Shown here: piece by piece, positions 58,276 to 64,000 of the stretch | How the letters are laid out: each line of letters starts with the position of its first letter | Position numbering within the stretch: the first letter of the stretch is position 1 | Assembly (NCBI GenBank): GCA_045646865.1 | Contig: JAZRLM010000018.1 | Coordinates: 146,842-210,841, forward strand | DNA length: 64,000 nucleotides | Source of the DNA: SIG440 sp045646865 | GTDB taxonomy: Bacteria > Bacillota > Clostridia > Monoglobales > Monoglobaceae | Direction: 5' to 3' | Notes under the pieces: generated by a model | Databases searched by the model: none | What the model was told of the DNA's origin: nothing | Seen by the model: the letters and a program-made list of their open reading frames with translations, nothing else | Made by a program: the position numbers and the translations under genes

Positions 58276-60458
58276 AAAAATCAGCCGTAACGGGCGGTGA
58301 AATATGTTGTCTGTGCATATCCCTTGCCGCCTTCCGAATATTCACAACCCTGCCCCTTATCTTTACCCGTATATCAGGAACGGGAGCACCCCTCTCTGCC
58401 CTTCTTGCAGGAATTTTAGCCATTGCCTTTGTATGGTTGCGTTATAAAGGTAAAAGTATCCTGACCCACACCAAATCTCCTTTTGTCAGATACGCTGTTT
58501 CAATTTCAGCATTGGCACACCTCTCTGTGTCAGCACTTTTCACCCTGACCCAATTTTCGCATTTTGCAAAAGTTACCGCCTTTCCCACCACGCCGCTGTG
58601 GTTTGTTTCGCTGTTTTTCGTAATTGCCGCAGGATTTGGTGCAATGATGGGAATACCGCCTCTTTTAAGGGTCTGCCGCTATGTGGTGCCCGTCTTTGTG
58701 GGGATTGTTTTTCTTCTTATCTTATCGGTACTGTGGAACAGCAACCCTACCAACCTTCTGCCCATTCTGGGCAATGGTGCAATCAACACCGTCAGCCGTG
58801 GTTTAAGCGGAATTTTACTATTTTCCGACCTGTCTCTGCTATTCCTGTTTGACCAACCATCAGGGAACGAAACTAAAATCCGCCGCTCCGCCATATGGGG
58901 CACCGTTTTAGGAGTTCTGGTGTGCTTTTTAACGGTTGTTGCCTATACCGCCAAAATTCCGTATCCCATATCCAAGAACGGACCGTTCCCGTTCTATCTG
59001 CTTATGAAAGAGGTTTCCTACGGCAGATTTTTTCAGAGGGTTGACGCCATTGTTCTATTTGTTTCGTCACTTTGGGGGATGCTGTCCCTTTGCCTTCAGC
59101 TTTGCCTGATAACAAAAATTTTCCATAAAACCTTTGGCGTAACCTCAAAGTCTGCTGTCATAATCCCCGTGTGCAGTGCCCTGTTCTTTTTAAGTTTCAA
59201 AGGCATAGACAACATATTTTTAATCCTTTCATACTCTGCCGTTGTCTTTGTTTTAATGCTTATTTTATGCAACAAAAAAAGCAGAGTTCTCCTGCTTCTG
59301 CTCCCCATTTTCCTTTCGGGATGTTACGACCGGAAGGAGATTGACGAAACCGCCTATATCGTGGCGCTGGGCATTGACAAGGGCGAGGCTACCGAATACT
59401 CCTACACCTTTCAGTTTTCTGCCCCGTTGGCAATATCGCAAGAAGGCGAAGGCGGCGAAAAGCCGCCCAAACAAGAGGATAGCGGCGAGGGTAAAAATTC
59501 CACCGTCCGCAACCTGACAATCAATGCTCCCGACTTTTATGTGGCAAAGAATATGATAAACAACTTTATGTCAAAAAACATTGATATGTCACACCTTAAG
59601 CTGATAGTCTTTTCTGCCGAAGTGGATGAAAACAGCCTTGAAACCCATTCCCAGCTTCTCCTCAGGGAGCGCGAGATACGCCCCCACACCGCCATAGCCG
59701 TTGCGACAGAAAGCGCATCAGGTTACCTTGAAAACGTCAACCCCGAGCTTGAGGCAAACACTTCAAAATACTACGAGCTTATGTCACTTCGTTCAAACAA
59801 TGTCTATGCCCCCACCAAACGTCTTCACGACTTTGTTGACGAGCTGACCGCAGATAACAGTGCCGCCGCATTGCCCATTGCAATCAGCGGCTCAAAAACC
59901 TCTGACTTTCCTGCCGACAGTTCTGTGCCGCAATGGGTGAGCGCTCACCATTCCACCATTTCTGCCGGCCGTTCGGTGCTTTACGGAATGGCAATTTTCA
60001 AGGACGGCAAGCTGACCTCGGCAATGGATGGCGACAGCGCAATGATTTATAACATTCTGACCCAAAGCATTGAAAGCTGCACCATAACCGTCAAAGACGA
60101 ATACAGTCCCGAAAACACCGTCAGTTTCCGCCTTATAATCCCCCAAAAAGCAGGTTATAAAATTGACATCAACGACAAACAAATAACCGTCACCCAAGAC
60201 CTTCAGGCAGAATTTTTAGGAGGCGCTCTGCCCAACGGCTACCACACAAAGGACGAGCTTTACTCCTACGCGAACTCTGTTTTAACCGACCGTATTGCCG
60301 AATATTTTACCGACCTTTCAAGGGAAAAATCTGCCGATATAATGGGTCTGCGCAACTGTCTGCGGAAAGATTTTGCCACTTGGGACAAATGGAACTCCTT
60401 TTACTGGGACAATTTTTACACAAACGCAAATTTCAACATCAAAATAAACTTTATTTAA
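58272..60458 (+). CDS. Fused GerB-GerC germinant receptor subunits
   Basis: One uninterrupted frame joins a GerB-type permease (residues 1 to about 340, ten hydrophobic segments, start MKKSAVTGGEICCLCISLAA) to a GerC-type lipoprotein domain. At the join a basic stretch (CNKKSR) is followed by VLLLLLPIFLSGC, a complete lipobox with C351. GerB has an even number of helices, so the join would be cytoplasmic and the lipobox correctly placed for processing. The remaining 380 residues show the GerC pattern (YDRKEIDETAYIVALGIDKG, MSHLKLIVFSAEV). ATG 58272 has AAAGGAGACG upstream. Confidence 0.85.
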   Translation: MKKSAVTGGEICCLCISLAAFRIFTTLPLIFTRISGTGAPLSALLAGILAIAFVWLRYKGKSILTHTKSPFVRYAVSISALAHLSVSALFTLTQFSHFAKVTAFPTTPLWFVSLFFVIAAGFGAMMGIPPLLRVCRYVVPVFVGIVFLLILSVLWNSNPTNLLPILGNGAINTVSRGLSGILLFSDLSLLFLFDQPSGNETKIRRSAIWGTVLGVLVCFLTVVAYTAKIPYPISKNGPFPFYLLMKEVSYGRFFQRVDAIVLFVSSLWGMLSLCLQLCLITKIFHKTFGVTSKSAVIIPVCSALFFLSFKGIDNIFLILSYSAVVFVLMLILCNKKSRVLLLLLPIFLSGCYDRKEIDETAYIVALGIDKGEATEYSYTFQFSAPLAISQEGEGGEKPPKQEDSGEGKNSTVRNLTINAPDFYVAKNMINNFMSKNIDMSHLKLIVFSAEVDENSLETHSQLLLREREIRPHTAIAVATESASGYLENVNPELEANTSKYYELMSLRSNNVYAPTKRLHDFVDELTADNSAAALPIAISGSKTSDFPADSSVPQWVSAHHSTISAGRSVLYGMAIFKDGKLTSAMDGDSAMIYNILTQSIESCTITVKDEYSPENTVSFRLIIPQKAGYKIDINDKQITVTQDLQAEFLGGALPNGYHTKDELYSYANSVLTDRIAEYFTDLSREKSADIMGLRNCLRKDFATWDKWNSFYWDNFYTNANFNIKINFI

Positions 60459-60470
60459 GGATGTGACCAT

Positions 60471-60653
60471 ATGCCAACCATTTTAAAGATAATTCTTGCC
60501 CTCGGGGTATTGTGGAGCACGGTATACTCCGCAAGCTACGCCACATATCAGATTAAAAACAAAGAGCACACGAGTGGTATTGCCACTCTTGTGCTTGTAA
60601 TTGTTATGATAACAGCATTTACTTTATCCGGTATTTTACGAGTTTACCCGTAA
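60471..60653 (+). CDS. Small two-helix membrane protein of the ger locus
   Basis: A 60-residue protein with two membrane segments (PTILKIILALGVLWSTVYSAS and IATLVLVIVMITAFTLSGI). It starts 12 nt after the ger fusion with AAGGATGTG upstream. Its 3' end overlaps mtaB by 35 nt. Short membrane proteins accompany some ger operons (GerD/GerM-like is not implied); function unknown. Confidence 0.65.
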   Translation: MPTILKIILALGVLWSTVYSASYATYQIKNKEHTSGIATLVLVIVMITAFTLSGILRVYP

Positions 60654-61884
60654 TATCCCCATCGCTTTCAATCAGAAACTCCATATAGTTAGCCGCAGTT
60701 GCGTGATACCTGCCGTCACGGGTTTTCTGCTCGGCAAGAACTTCAAGTTCCCTGCCCTTGTAGGAATTATAAAATTCTTCCTTCATTTCTTCACCAAGAG
60801 CAATCATCCGCTGACTGCGTTCTTCCTTGACCTGTTCGGGAACCTGATTGTCAAAGCCTGCCGCAGCAGTACCCTTGCGGACCGAATACTTGAAAATATG
60901 CATCTGCATAAAGCCGATACTCTTGCAGAATTCAAAGGATTTTTCAAACTCCTCCTCGGTTTCCCCGGGGAATCCCACAATAACATCTGTGGTGATTGAT
61001 GTGTCCTTGATTTCCCTCCGCAAAAGTTCAACCGCCGCCCTGTATTCATCTGCGGTATATCTGCGTTTCATCCGTTTTAATGTTTCGGTGCAGCCGCTCT
61101 GGAGCGACAAATGGAAATGCGGACAAAGGTTTGAAAGCTTTGAAATTCTTTCAACAAATTCCTCGGTAATTACAGGCGGCTCAACCGAGCCAAGACGGAC
61201 TCTCTTTATACCCTCAACCGAGCAAACCGCCTCGATTACATCGCTAAGTCCCGTGCCGTCTTTCAAATCCTTGCCGTATGAGCCGATATGAATACCCGTC
61301 AGCACAATCTCGGTATAACCGTTTTCTGCAAGGAGCTTAACCTCCTCAACGATTTTATCCATTGCCCTTGAACGCACAGGACCCCTTGCATACGGAATAA
61401 TGCAGTATGCACAAAAATTGTCACAGCCGTCCTCGATTTTCACGTTTGCCCTGATTCTGCTCTGTACTGATACGGGGCACAGCTCCTCAAACTGCCGCAC
61501 TTTCATAATATCACCGCAGGCAACAGTCTTTTTGCCCGAAAGCGCATCCTCAACAAGTCGGGGCAGACTTTCCTTGCCGTCGTTGCCCACAACAATGTCA
61601 ACACCGATTTTCTTTACTGATTCGGTATCGGTTTGTGCAAGGCATCCCACCACCGCAATAACCGCATCGGGATTTTTGCGTTTTGCACGGCTTATTCTTT
61701 GCCGTGACTTTTGCGCCCCGATTGATGTAACCGCACAGGTGTTTATAACAAACACATCTGCACTCTGCCCGTCGGTAACTTCAAAGCCACATCTGCGGAA
61801 CAGCTCTGCCATTGCCTGACTCTCATAAAAGTTGGTTTTGCAACCCATTGTAATAAATTTAACCGTCATATTTTTATCATCCAA
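60619..61884 (-). CDS. mtaB: tRNA t6A37 methylthiotransferase MtaB
   Basis: MtaB makes ms2t6A at position 37 of tRNAs reading ANN codons. The 421-residue radical SAM enzyme has the UPF0004 domain with the cysteines in MGCKTNFYESQAM, INTCAVTS and VGCLAQTD for one [4Fe-4S] cluster, the CDNFCAYCIIPYARGPVRSR motif for the other and a C-terminal TRAM-like domain. It shares a divergent promoter region with the HPr-like gene. Confidence 0.94.
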   Translation of the reverse strand: MDDKNMTVKFITMGCKTNFYESQAMAELFRRCGFEVTDGQSADVFVINTCAVTSIGAQKSRQRISRAKRKNPDAVIAVVGCLAQTDTESVKKIGVDIVVGNDGKESLPRLVEDALSGKKTVACGDIMKVRQFEELCPVSVQSRIRANVKIEDGCDNFCAYCIIPYARGPVRSRAMDKIVEEVKLLAENGYTEIVLTGIHIGSYGKDLKDGTGLSDVIEAVCSVEGIKRVRLGSVEPPVITEEFVERISKLSNLCPHFHLSLQSGCTETLKRMKRRYTADEYRAAVELLRREIKDTSITTDVIVGFPGETEEEFEKSFEFCKSIGFMQMHIFKYSVRKGTAAAGFDNQVPEQVKEERSQRMIALGEEMKEEFYNSYKGRELEVLAEQKTRDGRYHATAANYMEFLIESDGDITGKLVKYRIK

Positions 61885-61933
61885 TTCGTGTTTTTGCTCT
61901 TTTGAATAAATTTTGATATAAATTCGTGATAAA

Positions 61934-61978
61934 ATTATACACTTTTTTATTGACTAATGCAAGAAAAAATTATATAAT
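61934..61978. promoter_or_regulatory. Overlapping divergent promoters of mtaB and the HPr-like gene
   Basis: Plus strand: TTGACT (61950-61955), 17 bp, TATAAT (61973-61978). Minus strand: TTGCAT (61957-61962), 17 bp, TATAAT (61934-61939). The two polymerase footprints overlap, so the genes probably exclude or influence each other. Confidence 0.75.
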
Positions 61979-62009
61979 ATAGAAGAAATATTTAACAGGA
62001 GGTGAAAAT

Positions 62010-62237
62010 ATGAAAAAATTTGATATACTTTTGAACTCAACAAATGATGTAAAGAACTTTGTTAACGCAGTTACAAAGTACGATTTTGATATCGACCTCA
62101 CATCAGGCAGATACGTTGTTGATGCTAAGTCAATCATGGGTATATTCAGCCTTGACCTCAGCAAGCCCATCACTATCGAAGTTCACAGTGATGATTGCGA
62201 CGCTTTGGTTGAAGAACTTAAACCCTACATCCAGTAA
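62010..62237 (+). CDS. HPr-like protein lacking the active histidine
   Basis: A 75-residue HPr-fold protein (MKKFDILLNSTNDVKNFVNA, YDFDIDLTSGRYVVDAKSIMGIF). The GxHARP phosphorylation motif of HPr is replaced by sequence without His or Arg, so it cannot accept a phosphate from enzyme I. The regulatory serine site is kept in DAKSIMGIFSL. It thus resembles Crh, the HPr-like co-repressor of CcpA, in design. AGGAGGTG precedes ATG 62010. Confidence 0.85.
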   Translation: MKKFDILLNSTNDVKNFVNAVTKYDFDIDLTSGRYVVDAKSIMGIFSLDLSKPITIEVHSDDCDALVEELKPYIQ

Positions 62238-62251
62238 GAATATCCGAAATT

Positions 62252-62331
62252 TGCACGGGCAAAATTCCACCCTTCGATCTTCTGTTTTTTGACAAACGGA
62301 ACTTGATCGTGGATTTTTGTGCCCTTTTGCA
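62252..62331. repeat. Imperfect inverted repeat between HPr-like gene and tadA
   Basis: Complementary blocks include GGGCAAAATTCCAC with GTGGATTTTTGTGCCC, GATC with GATC, and TTCTGTTT with AAACGGAA, around a centre near 62290; outer TGCA ends also pair. A folded RNA would end just before tadA and could act as the HPr-gene terminator. No known element is recognised. Confidence 0.6.
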
Positions 62332-62350
62332 CGTTATACACTTATTTATT

Positions 62351-62821
62351 ATGAATAAAAACTATTTTATGTCACAAGCCCTGCTCGAGGCAGAAAAGGC
62401 ATACGTCTTAGGCGAAACCCCAATCGGTGCAGTTGTGGTAAGAAACGGCGAAATTGTCGCCCGTGCCCACAACCTTCGCGAAACAGGGAAAAACGCCCTT
62501 TACCACGCAGAAATTCTGGCCATTGACGCCGCCTGCAAAGCTCTTGGCGGATGGCGGCTTCACCAATGTGACCTCTATGTCACACTTGAGCCCTGCATTA
62601 TGTGCAGCGGTGCCATTGTTCAGGCAAGGATAAAAAACCTTTACTACGGTGCAGACGACCCAAAGGGCGGTGCGGTTAAATCAATCGCACAAATCCCCTC
62701 AATGGACAAGCTGTGCCACCATGTAAATGTAGAGAGTGGTATTATGGCAGATGAATGTTCCGGAATCCTGAAAAGGTTCTTTCGGGATTTAAGGCAAGGC
62801 AATGTGACACCAATCAAGTAA
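62351..62821 (+). CDS. tadA: tRNA adenosine-34 deaminase
   Basis: TadA converts A34 to inosine in tRNA-Arg. The protein has the deaminase zinc motifs HAEILAIDAAC and PCIMCSGAIVQARIKNLYYG, with the ALGGWRLHQCDLYVTLEPC block. The ATG 62351 has no ribosome binding site and follows closely on the inverted repeat, as does ATG 62369. The usual family length is about 155, which fits either. Confidence 0.94.
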   Translation: MNKNYFMSQALLEAEKAYVLGETPIGAVVVRNGEIVARAHNLRETGKNALYHAEILAIDAACKALGGWRLHQCDLYVTLEPCIMCSGAIVQARIKNLYYGADDPKGGAVKSIAQIPSMDKLCHHVNVESGIMADECSGILKRFFRDLRQGNVTPIK

Positions 62822-62863
62822 TATATTAATTAATATATATATTTTATAGGAGGAATTTTTGAC

Positions 62864-64000
62864 ATGAGCAAAAAATTCGTTTATCTTTTCAGCGAAGGCG
62901 ACGCTTCAATGAGAGAACTTCTCGGCGGTAAAGGCGCAAACCTTGCTGAAATGACCAAAATCGGCCTCCCTGTTCCTCAGGGCTTCACAGTATCAACCGA
63001 GGCTTGTACTCAGTACTATGAAGACGGCAGAAAAATCAATGCTGACATTCAGGCAGAAATTATGGAATACATCACCAAGATGGAAGCTATCTGCGGCAAG
63101 AAGTTCGGTGACAAGGAAAATCCCCTTCTCGTATCAGTACGTTCAGGTGCAAGAGCATCAATGCCCGGTATGATGGATACAATCCTCAACCTCGGTCTTA
63201 ATGAAGACGTTGTTGAAGCTATGTCTCAGAAATCAGGCAACCCCCGTTGGGCTTGGGACTGCTACAGAAGATTTATTCAGATGTATTCTGACGTAGTTAT
63301 GGAAGTTGGTAAGAAATACTTTGAACAGCTTATCGACGAAATGAAGGAAGCAAAAGGCGTAACTCAGGATATCGAGCTTACAGCTGAAGACCTCAAGGTT
63401 CTTGCAAGCCAGTTCAAGGCTGAATACAAGAACAAAATCGGTAAGGACTTCCCCAACGATCCTAAGGAACAGCTTATGGGTGCAGTTGAAGCCGTATTCC
63501 GTTCATGGGACAACCCCCGTGCAAACGTTTACCGTCGTGACAACGATATTCCTTATTCTTGGGGTACCGCTGTTAACGTACAGGCAATGGCATTCGGTAA
63601 CATGGGTGATGACTGTGGTACCGGTGTTGCATTTACCCGTGACCCCGCTACCGGCGAGAAGAAGCTCATGGGTGAGTTCCTTACCAACGCACAGGGTGAG
63701 GACGTTGTTGCAGGTGTTCGTACTCCCATGCCTATCGCTGAGATGGCTAACAAGTTCCCTGCAGCTTACGAGGAGTTCGTAAAGGTTTGTCAGATCCTTG
63801 AGAACCACTATCACGATATGCAGGACATGGAGTTCACCGTTGAGAACGAGAAGCTCTACATGCTCCAGACCAGAAACGGTAAGAGAACTGCTCCCGCAGC
63901 TCTTCAGATCGCTGTTGACCTCGTAGAAGAGGGCCACAAGACCAAGGAAGAGGCCGTTCTTATGATCGACCCCAGAAACCTTGACACTCTCCTTCACCCC
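62864..64000 (+). CDS. ppdK: Pyruvate, phosphate dikinase (5' part, cut by window end)
   Basis: PPDK interconverts pyruvate, ATP and Pi with PEP, AMP and PPi; in anaerobes it is often glycolytic. The visible 379 residues are the ATP-grasp domain: MSKKFVYLFSEGDASMRELL, GGKGANLAEMTKIGLPVPQGF, VRSGARASMPGMMDTILNLGLN, and DDCGTGVAFTRDPATGEKKL. The histidine domain lies beyond the window. AGGAGGA precedes ATG 62864. Glu codons shift from mostly GAA to mostly GAG near 63650. Confidence 0.96.
   Translation, partial: MSKKFVYLFSEGDASMRELLGGKGANLAEMTKIGLPVPQGFTVSTEACTQYYEDGRKINADIQAEIMEYITKMEAICGKKFGDKENPLLVSVRSGARASMPGMMDTILNLGLNEDVVEAMSQKSGNPRWAWDCYRRFIQMYSDVVMEVGKKYFEQLIDEMKEAKGVTQDIELTAEDLKVLASQFKAEYKNKIGKDFPNDPKEQLMGAVEAVFRSWDNPRANVYRRDNDIPYSWGTAVNVQAMAFGNMGDDCGTGVAFTRDPATGEKKLMGEFLTNAQGEDVVAGVRTPMPIAEMANKFPAAYEEFVKVCQILENHYHDMQDMEFTVENEKLYMLQTRNGKRTAPAALQIAVDLVEEGHKTKEEAVLMIDPRNLDTLLHP

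Noticed and set aside
59251..59253. Separate start for gerC inside the GerB-GerC frame
   Set aside because: The ATG begins a perfect lipoprotein signal, but no ribosome binding site precedes it, so a single fused gene is reported, with the alternative noted.

Overview
The window looks like the chromosome of an anaerobic, endospore-forming, low-to-mid GC Firmicute of class Clostridia. The grounds are a complete six-gene Rnf complex, a GerA-type germinant receptor locus, a GlpP antiterminator, an HPr-like protein that keeps only the regulatory serine, YlxR/YlxQ between nusA and infB, and strong AAGGAGG-type ribosome binding sites. The genus cannot be fixed from this sequence alone. No tRNA, rRNA, CRISPR array, insertion sequence or transposase was seen.

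Layout. (1) 1-15.8 kb: a phage-derived cluster read leftward, going from a divergent XRE repressor/Cro-like switch through a sigma-like late regulator, terminase, portal, scaffold, capsid, connectors, tail, fibres and holin to an amidase endolysin. It has no integrase and no replication genes inside the window and abuts ribF directly, so its gene plan resembles PBSX-type or gene-transfer-agent-like elements more than an ordinary lysogen; what lies left of base 1 is unknown. (2) 15.8-23.4 kb: rimP-nusA-ylxR-ylxQ-infB-rbfA-nrnA-truB-ribF, the standard translation/ribosome-maturation operon. (3) 23.4-29.4 kb: a 181-nt imperfect palindrome, nrdR with its own promoter and a candidate NrdR box, small envelope genes, and a glycerol-3-phosphate oxidation operon (two FAD enzymes, DUF1667, GlpP) whose leader carries a terminator that GlpP probably controls. 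(4) 29.4-39.6 kb: rnfCDGEAB preceded by dnaI- and dnaD-like genes, mnmE and dnaA, all leftward. (5) 39.6-42.6 kb: the divergent rpmH-rnpA-yidD-yidC-jag operon. (6) 42.7-48.5 kb: argCJBRDF with two ArgR-box-like sites and argR inside the operon. (7) 48.5-64 kb: a TPR protein, asnS, yycH/yycI without walRK, cell-wall proteins (amidase, VanW), gerA plus a gerB-gerC fusion, mtaB, an HPr-like gene, tadA and the start of ppdK.

The points most worth following are: the compact phage-like particle cluster; a long inverted repeat that would mask the start of the major tail gene and coincides with a 13-codon leader ORF; the GerB-GerC fusion with an internal, topologically sensible lipobox; the GlpP-type leader; a dnaA locus with no dnaN and no consensus DnaA boxes; hairpin-rich intergenic elements at 23.5, 29.7, 53.3 and 62.3 kb; and an abrupt GAA-to-GAG switch inside ppdK.

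All calls rest on reading the sequence and on recalled family motifs. No alignment, folding program or database search was run, so phage tail and connector names in particular rest partly on gene order.
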